DNA of 6,854 nucleotides from an uncultured Eggerthellaceae bacterium. GTDB lineage: Bacteria; Actinomycetota; Coriobacteriia; Coriobacteriales; Eggerthellaceae. Location: assembly GCA_946626265.1 (NCBI GenBank), contig CAMOUE010000124.1, positions 1 through 6,854 of the forward strand, given 5' to 3'. Of this stretch, positions 1-6,752 are shown one piece after another; the stretch's first letter is position 1, and every line of letters starts with the position of its first letter. Made by a program: the position numbers and the translations under genes. The notes under the pieces were generated by a model. The model was not told the DNA's origin and made no database searches. It saw only the letters and a program-made list of their open reading frames with translations.

Positions 1-5
1 GGGGT

Positions 6-83
6 GGCAGGATACCGGGGATGTGCGCTGATCAGGGGGCGCCCCGGCAAGCGGCACCGGCAGGATACCGGGGATGTACGCTG
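6..83. repeat. 25-bp direct repeats 53 bp apart at the left edge
   Basis: Positions 6-30 and 59-83 both read GGCAGGATACCGGGGATGT then a variable base and CGCTG, with a single difference (G25 versus A78). A shorter direct repeat, ACGCTGTCG followed by A/G and GCG, occurs at 78-90 and 97-109. The region 1-129 lies beyond the flippase-like stop and holds no gene I can support; the array may continue past the window edge. A palindrome GGGGCGCCCC at 36-45 lies between the 25-bp copies. Confidence 0.8.
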
Positions 84-129
84 TCGAGCGCGGAGGACGC
101 TGTCGGGCGGGGCGGGCGAAGAAAACCCG

Positions 130-1677
130 TCATCCGACGCGGGAGGCTGCATCCGCCTTCGCATCAGCCGCGGCCCCGCTCGGCGCCGTGGCCTCGCCTG
201 TCGCTGCTGCGGCCCCGCTCGGCGCCGTGGCCTCGCCCGCAGCCGCGGTCCCAGCCGCTGCCGTCGCCGCTGACTTCGCGTCCATCTTCGCCTTTTTCCG
301 CTCCTCCTTGGAAGGCACCCGATGGTCTACGAAAGCCATGCGCACGTCGTCGCGCCTCAGCATCCTCGACAGGTAGGAGTTCTCGTTGTTCACCATGAGC
401 GTGAGCATCATGCCGAGCACGATCGGCAAATAGAACGTGAAGAAACGCCAGATGAACGTCGAAAGCGCCACGATCGACGGATCGCCGTACACGTAATTGA
501 AGAACGTGATGTAGCTCGCCTCCGATGCGCCGATGGCGCCCGGCAGCGGGACGAACGAGGCGATAAGGTACACGAACGCCTGGCAGGACACGACCGTGAA
601 GTAGTCGTTTGCCTCGAGGCCGAACCCGGCGAAAATGACCCACGACAGCGAGAAATACACTGTCAGCTGCACGAATGTCACGAGGCAAACCTTAATCAAC
701 AACGCAGGCCGCTTGAGCAGATAGCGGATGCCGACATAGGATTCCTCGAGCGACTTGGTCGCCTCGAACAGCGTATGGCTCGGATCCTTCAAGATGCCGA
801 TGCGCCCGAGCAAATTAATGGCCCACGTGACGATCCGAATGATGCCGTTCTTCGCGAACGCGAGCGCCAGCAGCATGGCGATGAGCACGAAACCGCCGAC
901 GAAGCCGATGGCGACGAGATACATGATCGGCCTCAGGTCCTGCATGAAGTAATTGAACCTGAGCGCCAGAACGATGATGGCGTAGACGATCATGGTGAAC
1001 TGGTAGGCGATGAAACGGCACAACAGCATGGGCATGGCATGCTCGACCGGCAACCCGAACCGTGCATAGTAGTACGCCTGCATGGGCTGGCCGCCGCTCG
1101 ACAGCGGTGTGATGCAGTTGAAATACTGCCCGATAACCGTGACGATAATCGTTTTGAAGAACGAGAAGCCCCTGAACAGGTCGTTGCAAATAAGCTGCAT
1201 GCTGACCGACTCGAGGAGCCAGTAGATGATGATGCCCGCGAGCGCCAAGAGCAAGAACGCGTAGTTGAACGACGTGAACGCGTTGATGGTCTGCTCGCCC
1301 TCGCCGGCGATGAACAAGTAGCCGAACATGACGAGGAACGCGATGCCGCACAGGACGATGTTCAGCTTGCGCCCAAGCGAATGGGCCGTCCCCTTATCGG
1401 GAATGACCTCGTCTTCCTCGATTGCCGTCAAGTCGATGTCGGTCAGGTTGATCTTGCGCCCGGACTCGGCGCGCTCCGAACCGTCGGCGGAAACGGAATG
1501 CATCCAATGGCTGGCGTCGGCGTAAATCGGGTCAACGTCCATCTCGTCGTTTATGCTCGAGGACGCAAACGCCTGCCCGGATGCGCTGGTCGAACCGGCG
1601 CTTTCCCAAGGCGAGATATCATGCCCGTCCGTATTCGAGGTGTGCTCGTCTGAGCCTGTTGGCTTGGCGATGTTCAT
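130..1677 (-). CDS. UPF0104/AglD-type flippase-like multi-pass membrane protein
   Basis: This 515-residue protein has the membrane domain of the lysylphosphatidylglycerol-synthase TM family (Pfam PF03706, also called UPF0104), found alone, in MprF and in glycosylation proteins such as AglD; members are thought to move or handle lipid-linked compounds. The family's two signature spots are visible: TPLSSGGQP at 190-198 and PLPGAIGASEAS at about 377-388, within a run of hydrophobic segments from about 106 to 430. Odd features are a long acidic, Ser/Thr-rich N-terminal region of about 100 residues before the first helix, and a C-terminal tail from about 441 that is first basic (EERKKAKMDAK), then Ala/Gly-rich with a duplicated 13-residue unit GEATAPSGAAA. 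No MprF synthase domain follows. ATG 1677 has GAGAGGGGA just upstream (spacing short, about 4 nt). It follows the glycosyltransferase gene by 23 nt, suggesting shared work in envelope glycan assembly. Confidence 0.85.
   Translation of the reverse strand: MNIAKPTGSDEHTSNTDGHDISPWESAGSTSASGQAFASSSINDEMDVDPIYADASHWMHSVSADGSERAESGRKINLTDIDLTAIEEDEVIPDKGTAHSLGRKLNIVLCGIAFLVMFGYLFIAGEGEQTINAFTSFNYAFLLLALAGIIIYWLLESVSMQLICNDLFRGFSFFKTIIVTVIGQYFNCITPLSSGGQPMQAYYYARFGLPVEHAMPMLLCRFIAYQFTMIVYAIIVLALRFNYFMQDLRPIMYLVAIGFVGGFVLIAMLLALAFAKNGIIRIVTWAINLLGRIGILKDPSHTLFEATKSLEESYVGIRYLLKRPALLIKVCLVTFVQLTVYFSLSWVIFAGFGLEANDYFTVVSCQAFVYLIASFVPLPGAIGASEASYITFFNYVYGDPSIVALSTFIWRFFTFYLPIVLGMMLTLMVNNENSYLSRMLRRDDVRMAFVDHRVPSKEERKKAKMDAKSAATAAAGTAAAGEATAPSGAAAATGEATAPSGAAADAKADAASRVG
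170..237. repeat. In-frame 39-bp duplication in the flippase-like tail
   Basis: A 29-bp sequence is perfectly repeated at 170-198 and 209-237 with a 39-bp period, a multiple of three, encoding two copies of GEATAPSGAAA in the C-terminal tail. Perfect identity including third codon positions points to a recent slippage-type duplication. Confidence 0.88.
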
Positions 1678-1700
1678 GAATCCCCTCTCGGGCAAGCGCG

Positions 1701-2732
1701 TTACGCGAATTTGAAAATCTTCTGCGCAAGGGCGTAACCGCCCTGTGCAACGAGGCGACCGACCCGCGTGCGCCGATTCGCTAAACCGGCCCACGTGCGC
1801 TTCACGTTATTGTACAGCGTCATGTCGGATTCTTTCATGAAAGCCCAAAGCTCACGATTTTTCTCGAGCGAATCCGGCGTATTGATCTTGAACAGATAGA
1901 TGGTCGAAACGCTCATCATGCACGATATGTAGCCCATCATGAGCAACGCGCGGTTCGGCTCGTGTCGGTACAGCTCCGTGTAGTTCGCATCGGCGATGGC
2001 GAGGCGCGTCGCCATGAGCTGCTGGTCGATGTGCTTCTTCACAACCTCGACCTCGACGGATTGTCCCTCGCGGCCAATGATGTAGTGGTAGGCGTCCACG
2101 TCGAGATAGTAGAGCTTCTCGACCCACGGCATCGGGTGAAGCACGAACAGGCTGTCCATGTAAGACACGCCCGTCGGCAGTTCCAAGCCCGAATCGCGCA
2201 GAACCTGCGTGCGGTACCACGAGGCATGCACCATGATGAACTGGTCGATGCCCGGCCGTCCCATCTCCGACCACGAGAACACGCGGCCGGCGGGCAGTAA
2301 CTTGCGATACTGAATGGTGTGCTGCGTCTTGTCGGTGACGCGGTCGTAGACGTAATTCGTCACCAGCAGGTCGGGAGGATCGCCTGCCTCGACGGCGGCC
2401 GCAAGCGTATCGAGCACGCGTCCGAGCGCGTTGGGATCGATGAAATCGTCGGAGTCGACGATCTTGAAATACGTGCCGCGGGCGAGCTGTATGCCATGGT
2501 TCACGACACCGCCCCAGTTCGCGTTCTCCTGGTCGACGGCGATGACGCGCTCGTCCTTCTCGGCGAACCGGTGGGCGATTGCGGACGTATCGTCCGACGA
2601 CCCGTCGTTGACGACGAGGATCTCGCATGGGTAAGTCGCGGTGAGAAGCGTCCCTATGCAGCGTGACATGTAGTCGGCGGAGTTGTAACAGGGCACCACG
2701 AACGTTACGAGTGGCGCATTGTCGGCGCTCAT
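1701..2732 (-). CDS. Family 2 glycosyltransferase, soluble
   Basis: This 343-residue protein has a clear N-terminal GT-A domain that should transfer a sugar from a nucleotide donor in the cytoplasm: VTFVVPCYN at 9-17, VVNDGSSDDT at 40-49, a conserved NWGGVVNHGI at 72-81 that contacts the donor region in such enzymes, and the metal-binding DSDD at 93-96. The C-terminal half is less conserved, with one moderately hydrophobic stretch near 270-295, and no clear membrane helix is seen. The ATG at 2732 is chosen because AAGGGA (2739-2744) is 6 nt upstream and the domain starts at once; the reading frame is open for another 101 codons upstream but that part has no family likeness and crosses the preceding gene. 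Only 23 nt separate it from the flippase-like gene, so both are probably one transcript and one pathway. Donor and acceptor are unknown. Confidence 0.9.
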   Translation of the reverse strand: MSADNAPLVTFVVPCYNSADYMSRCIGTLLTATYPCEILVVNDGSSDDTSAIAHRFAEKDERVIAVDQENANWGGVVNHGIQLARGTYFKIVDSDDFIDPNALGRVLDTLAAAVEAGDPPDLLVTNYVYDRVTDKTQHTIQYRKLLPAGRVFSWSEMGRPGIDQFIMVHASWYRTQVLRDSGLELPTGVSYMDSLFVLHPMPWVEKLYYLDVDAYHYIIGREGQSVEVEVVKKHIDQQLMATRLAIADANYTELYRHEPNRALLMMGYISCMMSVSTIYLFKINTPDSLEKNRELWAFMKESDMTLYNNVKRTWAGLANRRTRVGRLVAQGGYALAQKIFKFA

Positions 2733-2767
2733 CTGCTTTCCCTTCACGCTTCGAGCATTACGCAGAT

Positions 2768-2773
2768 AGTATA
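2768..2773 (-). promoter_or_regulatory. Possible -10 element for the glycosyltransferase/flippase-like pair
   Basis: TATACT on the minus strand matches TATAAT at five of six positions and lies 35 nt before the start codon. At 17 bp spacing the -35 position reads CAAGGC, which is no match, so either a regulator helps or the box is fortuitous. Confidence 0.3.
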
Positions 2774-2797
2774 CCCCCGCATGCCGAGGTGCCTTGA

Positions 2798-2816
2798 TTA
2801 TCACACGAAACGATAA
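2798..2816. promoter_or_regulatory. Inverted repeat TTATC-N9-GATAA upstream of glycosyltransferase gene
   Basis: A perfect five-base inverted repeat with a nine-base spacer lies about 25 bp upstream of the possible -10 box of the glycosyltransferase/flippase-like pair. The arm spacing would suit a dimeric DNA-binding regulator. No known operator is recognised, and five-base arms can arise by chance. Confidence 0.2.
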
Positions 2817-2823
2817 CAGAGCG

Positions 2824-2890
2824 AGGCGAGCGGCCGTGACGGCGCCGTGGCGCGATTCAGGCGAGAGGCCGCGACGACGCCGTGGCGCGA
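2824..2890. repeat. Two 32-bp imperfect tandem direct repeats after the NifX-like stop
   Basis: Copies at 2824-2855 and 2859-2890 differ at only three of 32 positions and are 35 bp apart start to start. Each ends GCCGTGGCGCGA and contains a short palindrome around CGCC-GT-GGCG. One copy-to-copy change (G2842 to A2877) keeps a G-U pair if the minus strand is transcribed. The array begins two bases beyond the stop codon of the NifX-like gene. It resembles a small extragenic palindromic repeat, but no family is recognised. Confidence 0.8.
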
Positions 2891-2892
2891 AG

Positions 2893-3207
2893 CTATTCTG
2901 CCAGCGCGAACATGTCGGACACGCACGCGCGCGCCGCAGTGAGGGGGTCGCCGGACGCGCCTTCCACGACCTCGATTTCCTCATTTCGAAGCAAGGCTGA
3001 CATATCCTGCTCGATTTTACCGACCACGAGCGCATCGACCTCGAGCGCCTTCAGGAGCTCGGCGAGCTCTTGAATGGTCTTGTCGAATGCGGGAAGGTTG
3101 CGGCTGTCGACTATCACGCCGTGCTTGACCGTATAGAACATGTAGCTCGTAGTCTGAACGAAGAAAGGAGCAACGGCCAAACCATCGCACGCAACGGCAA
3201 TTCTCAT
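2893..3207 (-). CDS. NifX/NifB C-terminal-like dinitrogenase iron-molybdenum cofactor family protein
   Basis: This small cytoplasmic protein of 104 residues has the length and layout of the NifX/NifB-C-terminal fold (Pfam family Nitro_FeMo-Co), whose members bind or carry Fe-S/Fe-Mo clusters. Visible family features are MRIAVACDG at 1-9, a Y-x-F-Y strand at 22-25, VDALVVGKI at 57-65 and IEVVEGASGD at 78-87. The usual HFGR-like segment after the first strand is replaced by FFVQTT (15-20), so a standard cluster-ligand histidine is absent there; C7 could be a ligand. The ATG at 3207 is chosen because AAAGGAG (3216-3222) stands 8 nt upstream; an in-frame extension to a TTG at 3261 has no ribosome site and an unrelated N-terminus. 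No nif gene is adjacent, so nitrogen fixation is not implied and the true role is unknown. Tandem repeats follow its stop. Confidence 0.82.
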   Translation of the reverse strand: MRIAVACDGLAVAPFFVQTTSYMFYTVKHGVIVDSRNLPAFDKTIQELAELLKALEVDALVVGKIEQDMSALLRNEEIEVVEGASGDPLTAARACVSDMFALAE

Positions 3208-3263
3208 GGGCCACGCTCCTTTCCATTTGTTTTCGGCGCTTCGGATTCCCTTATATCCCAACT

Positions 3264-3292
3264 ATTGCACAACCGTCCCAAATAGATTGCAA
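3264..3292 (-). promoter_or_regulatory. Candidate promoter for the NifX-like gene
   Basis: TTGCAA (3287-3292) and TGCAAT (3264-3269) are 17 bp apart on the minus strand, each matching four of six consensus bases; the -35 is identical to that of the tRNA-Glu promoter. Transcription would begin near 3257, about 50 nt before the start codon. A competing -10, TATAAG at 3250-3255 (five of six), lacks a good -35. Confidence 0.35.
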
Positions 3293-3314
3293 AAGGACGA
3301 TAAGAGCACTTGAG

Positions 3315-3336
3315 CGTACCTGATTACCCCCACGTA

Positions 3337-3345
<9 letters not shown>
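3315..3345 (-). terminator. Hairpin spanning the helicase stop codon
   Basis: CGT-CCTGAT-AC pairs with GT-ATCAGG-ACG through eleven base pairs interrupted by one mismatch and one bulged base, with a six-base loop. The helicase TGA (3337-3339) is inside the 5' arm of the minus-strand RNA. No T-run follows, so intrinsic termination is doubtful; 3' end protection or a pause site are alternatives. Confidence 0.33.
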
Positions 3346-4977
<1,632 letters not shown>

Positions 4978-5040
4978 GTTAGATTGTCCTTCCGCCGCAG
5001 CGCGCCCGATAAGCTCATGCGCGCCGCGTGTGCATGCAAT

Positions 5041-5065
5041 AAAAAAGCCGCCCTAGGGCGACTTT
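5041..5065 (-). terminator. Rho-independent terminator of tRNA-Glu
   Basis: On the minus strand AAAGTCGCCC pairs with GGGCGGCTTT in a ten-pair stem with one T-G wobble and a two-base TA gap (effectively a CTAG loop), running into six T. The wobble becomes a C/A mismatch on the plus strand, which fixes the direction as minus. It lies 8 nt beyond the tRNA CCA and 63 nt before the helicase start codon. Confidence 0.93.
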
Positions 5066-5072
5066 GATGTGC

Positions 5073-5147
5073 TGGTGCCCCCAACGGGAATCGAACCCGT
5101 GTCTCAGCCTTGAAAGGGCCGCGTCCTGACCTCTAGACTATGGGGAC
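5073..5147 (-). tRNA. tRNA-Glu (anticodon UUC), CCA encoded
   Basis: The 75-nt cloverleaf folds completely. The acceptor stem is GTCCCCA with TGGGGGC (one U-G pair). The D arm is GTCT/GGAC. The anticodon stem CGGCC/GGCTG closes the loop CTTTCAA with anticodon TTC (5112-5114), reading GAA/GAG. The variable loop has four bases, and the T arm is ACGGG-TTCGATT-CCCGT. Discriminator A is followed by a genomically encoded CCA at 5073-5075. It has its own promoter upstream and a strong terminator 8 nt after the CCA, so it appears to be a single-gene transcription unit rather than part of a tRNA cluster. Confidence 0.97.
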
Positions 5148-5170
5148 AAATCCTGCTAAACAGCCTGAAC

Positions 5171-5199
5171 ATTATTACAGAGACAGCGGCCGTTTGCAA
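5171..5199 (-). promoter_or_regulatory. Sigma70-type promoter for tRNA-Glu
   Basis: TTGCAA (5194-5199, four of six to TTGACA) and AATAAT (5171-5176, five of six to TATAAT) are separated by exactly 17 bp on the minus strand. Transcription would start near 5164, giving a leader of roughly 16-17 nt before the mature tRNA 5' end. The position directly before an isolated stable RNA gene makes this the best promoter in the window. Confidence 0.65.
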
Positions 5200-5260
5200 G
5201 ATTGTGTTTCAGTTTGCCCAATCCTCCACAAACTCACTCGAGCTCGGCTTTGCAACGTGA

Positions 5261-5278
5261 CCTAAGCCGGCGCCTAGG
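5261..5278 (-). terminator. Weak hairpin just after the glycosyltransferase stop
   Basis: In the minus-strand RNA CCTAGGC pairs with GCTTAGG (seven pairs, one G-U) around a four-base loop, starting five nt after the stop codon. The G-U would be an A/C mismatch on the other strand, so the fold favours minus-strand transcripts. There is no T-run, so it is at best a weak or Rho-assisted terminator, or a 3' end stabiliser. Confidence 0.28.
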
Positions 5279-5283
5279 AGAAC

Positions 5284-6249
5284 TCAGCCGAACAAGCGAT
5301 ACGCCTCGATGACCTCGAGCTCGTACTGCTTGCGCGTCCCCTTCACCACGGTGTCGAGTATGAGCCCGCAGACGAGCGACATGAGGCCCGAGAGCACGAG
5401 CCCGACGGCGAGCAGCGCGGTGGGCAGGCGGTCCACGAGGCCCGTACGCGCGAAGTCGGCCACGACCGGCAGCCCGATCACGAACCCGAGCACGACGAGG
5501 ATCAGCGCGACCCAGCCGAACAGCGCCATGGGGCGGTAGTCCTTGAACAGCGACATGATCATCTTCAGGACCTTCATGCCGTCGGAGAACGTCGAGAGCT
5601 TGGACTCGGAGCCCTCCGGGCGGTCGCGGTAGTCGATGGGCACCTCGGCCACGCGCCAGGCCTTGTCCACCGCGTGGATGGACAGCTCGGTCTCGATCTC
5701 GAAGCCCGACGAGGTGACGGGCAGGGTCTTGGCGAACACGCGGTTGAACGAGCGGTAGCCGGTCATGACGTCGGAGTACTCGAAGCCGTAGATGTGCTTG
5801 ATGAGCCAGCGGACGAGGTCGTTGCCGAACCCGTGGAAGGCGCGGTCGTTCTCCTCGCCGTACGTGCCGTTGGAGAGCCGGTCGCCCACCACCATGTCGG
5901 CCTCGCCCGCGACGAGGGGCGCGACGAGCGCGGGCGCCGCCTCGGCCGGGTAGGTGTCGTCGCCGTCGACCATGACGTAGTAGTCGGCGTCGATGTCGCG
6001 CAGCATCTGGCGCACGACGTGGCCCTTGCCCTGGCGCGGCTCGCGCACGACGACGGCGCCGGCGCGCTCGGCGAGCTCGGCGGTGTTGTCGGTCGAATTG
6101 TTGTCGTAGACGTAGACCGTCGCGTCGGGCATCACGCGCCTGAAGTCGGTGACGACCTTCTCGACGGTGATCGCCTCGTTGTAGCAAGGCACGAGGATCG
6201 CGACCTCGCCCGGATCGGCGGTGCTGCGCGGCGTTTCAGATTGGCTCAT
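5284..6249 (-). CDS. DPM1/GtrB-like polyprenyl-phosphate glycosyltransferase (GT family 2) with two C-terminal membrane helices
   Basis: This 321-residue protein probably moves a sugar from a nucleotide donor to a polyprenyl phosphate at the cytoplasmic face of the membrane, supplying lipid-linked sugar for envelope glycosylation. The GT-A fold is plain: ILVPCYNE at 18-25, YDNNSTDNT at 48-56, the metal-binding DGDD at 95-98, then GDRL at 122-125, DVMTGYR at 160-166 and GFEIETEL at 182-189, all typical of dolichol-phosphate-mannose-synthase relatives. Hydrophobic segments at about 243-263 and 277-298 are probable membrane helices, as in GtrB-type enzymes. The ATG is preceded by GAGGGAG at 6254-6260. 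It lies alone between the rplT terminator and tRNA-Glu. Its DNA looks richer in G+C than the other glycosyltransferase gene here. The sugar and lipid acceptor cannot be told from sequence. Confidence 0.9.
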   Translation of the reverse strand: MSQSETPRSTADPGEVAILVPCYNEAITVEKVVTDFRRVMPDATVYVYDNNSTDNTAELAERAGAVVVREPRQGKGHVVRQMLRDIDADYYVMVDGDDTYPAEAAPALVAPLVAGEADMVVGDRLSNGTYGEENDRAFHGFGNDLVRWLIKHIYGFEYSDVMTGYRSFNRVFAKTLPVTSSGFEIETELSIHAVDKAWRVAEVPIDYRDRPEGSESKLSTFSDGMKVLKMIMSLFKDYRPMALFGWVALILVVLGFVIGLPVVADFARTGLVDRLPTALLAVGLVLSGLMSLVCGLILDTVVKGTRKQYELEVIEAYRLFG

Positions 6250-6275
6250 TGTTCTCCCTCTCGTAAAGCACAGCC

Positions 6276-6281
6276 ATTCTA
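6276..6281 (-). promoter_or_regulatory. Possible -10 element for the downstream glycosyltransferase
   Basis: TAGAAT matches TATAAT at five of six positions and lies between the rplT terminator and the glycosyltransferase start, 26 nt before the ATG. A 16-18 bp spacer would put the -35 box inside the terminator loop, where there is no good match. The gene needs its own promoter if the terminator is efficient, and this is the only candidate I see; it is weak. Confidence 0.25.
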
Positions 6282-6290
6282 AAACATGAG

Positions 6291-6312
6291 AAAAGCCCCC
6301 GAAGGGGCTTTT
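6291..6312 (-). terminator. Rho-independent terminator of the rpmI-rplT operon
   Basis: On the minus strand AAAAGCCCC pairs perfectly with GGGGCTTTT around a TTCG tetraloop, giving a nine-pair stem whose 3' arm ends in four T, followed by a second T stretch (CTCATGTTTT). It starts 28 nt after the rplT stop and sits 42 nt upstream of the next gene, so it separates the ribosomal operon from the glycosyltransferase gene. The stem is symmetrical and could also act on plus-strand transcripts, but no plus-strand gene ends here. Confidence 0.92.
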
Positions 6313-6340
6313 CGAAACACATAACTAATTCTTTGTTTTG

Positions 6341-6697
6341 TTATGCGAGGGCCTTGCGGGCGATCTCGACGAGCTGAGCGAAAGCCTCGGGGTCGCTGAT
6401 GGCCATGTCGGACAGAACCTTGCGGTCGAGCTCGACGCCGGCCTTCTTCAGGCCGTTCATGAACACGGAGTAGGACATGCCGTTCTGACGGGCACCGGCG
6501 TTGATGCGGGTGATCCAGAGCTTGCGGATCTCGCGCTTCTTGTTGCGACGATCGCGGTACTGGTACTGGAGCGAATGGAAGACCTGCTCCTTGGCCTTGG
6601 TGTATGTGCGAGACTTCGCACCATAGTAGCCCTTCGCACGACCGAGGACGGTGCGGCGCTTCTTGCGGGCGTTGACGGAACGTTTAACACGAGCCAT
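6341..6697 (-). CDS. rplT: 50S ribosomal protein L20
   Basis: This is a complete 118-residue protein, the normal length for L20, which binds 23S rRNA early in large-subunit assembly. It starts MARVKRSVNARKKRR and carries the expected basic N-terminal half (GRAKGYYGAKSRTY, then RDRRNKKREIRKLWITRINAGAR) followed by the globular C-terminal half (NGLKKAGVELDRKVLSDMA). The ATG start is fixed by the family N-terminus and by an AAGGAG Shine-Dalgarno at 6705-6710, 7 nt upstream. It lies 55 nt after rpmI and 28 nt before a strong terminator, so it is the last gene of the operon. In other bacteria L20 represses its own operon by binding mRNA; the rpmI-rplT gap here contains a hairpin, but no L20 site can be proven by eye. 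Confidence 0.98.
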   Translation of the reverse strand: MARVKRSVNARKKRRTVLGRAKGYYGAKSRTYTKAKEQVFHSLQYQYRDRRNKKREIRKLWITRINAGARQNGMSYSVFMNGLKKAGVELDRKVLSDMAISDPEAFAQLVEIARKALA

Positions 6698-6717
6698 GAC
6701 GATTCTCCTTTATCCTA

Positions 6718-6742
6718 CGAAGCAACCCTTCGGGCTTCTTCG
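6718..6742 (-). promoter_or_regulatory. Imperfect hairpin in the rpmI-rplT spacer
   Basis: In the minus-strand RNA, CGAAG pairs with CTTCG around an A/G mismatch and an inner five-pair stem (AGCCC with GGGTT, one G-U pair) closed by a GAA loop. It begins 10 nt after the rpmI stop and ends about 7 nt before the rplT Shine-Dalgarno. No T-run follows, so it does not look like a terminator. It could modulate rplT translation or mRNA stability; that role is inference. Confidence 0.4.
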
Positions 6743-6752
6743 GTAACTTACT

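Noticed and set aside
36..45. GGGGCGCCCC as terminator of the flippase-like gene
   Set aside because: It is a perfect palindrome with no real loop and no T-run, and it lies 85 bp past the stop codon; a terminator for this gene is not visible in the window.
6..83. CRISPR array at the left edge
   Set aside because: Only two repeat copies are seen, the unit is not a typical CRISPR repeat, there is one 28-bp interval and no cas gene is nearby.
322..1653. Long plus-strand open frame opposite the flippase-like gene
   Set aside because: The product is a charged, His/Asp/Glu/Arg-rich string typical of the reverse complement of a membrane-protein gene; no domain or ribosome site is seen.
130..1677. 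MprF lysyl-phosphatidylglycerol synthase
   Set aside because: Only the membrane domain is present; the C-terminal aminoacyl-transferase domain of MprF is missing and replaced by a low-complexity tail.
2733..3035. 101-codon upstream extension of the soluble glycosyltransferase
   Set aside because: It would overlap the NifX-like gene and the repeats, and the sequence is Arg/Ser-rich filler; the ATG at 2732 has a Shine-Dalgarno and begins the GT2 domain.
2893..3207. Evidence for nitrogen fixation
   Set aside because: A single NifX-like domain protein without nifHDK, nifE/N or nifB nearby is common in anaerobes that do not fix nitrogen.
3208..3261. N-terminal extension of the NifX-like protein from a TTG codon
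   Set aside because: The extension lacks a ribosome site and resembles nothing in the family, whereas the internal ATG has AAAGGAG at ideal spacing and starts exactly at the first strand.
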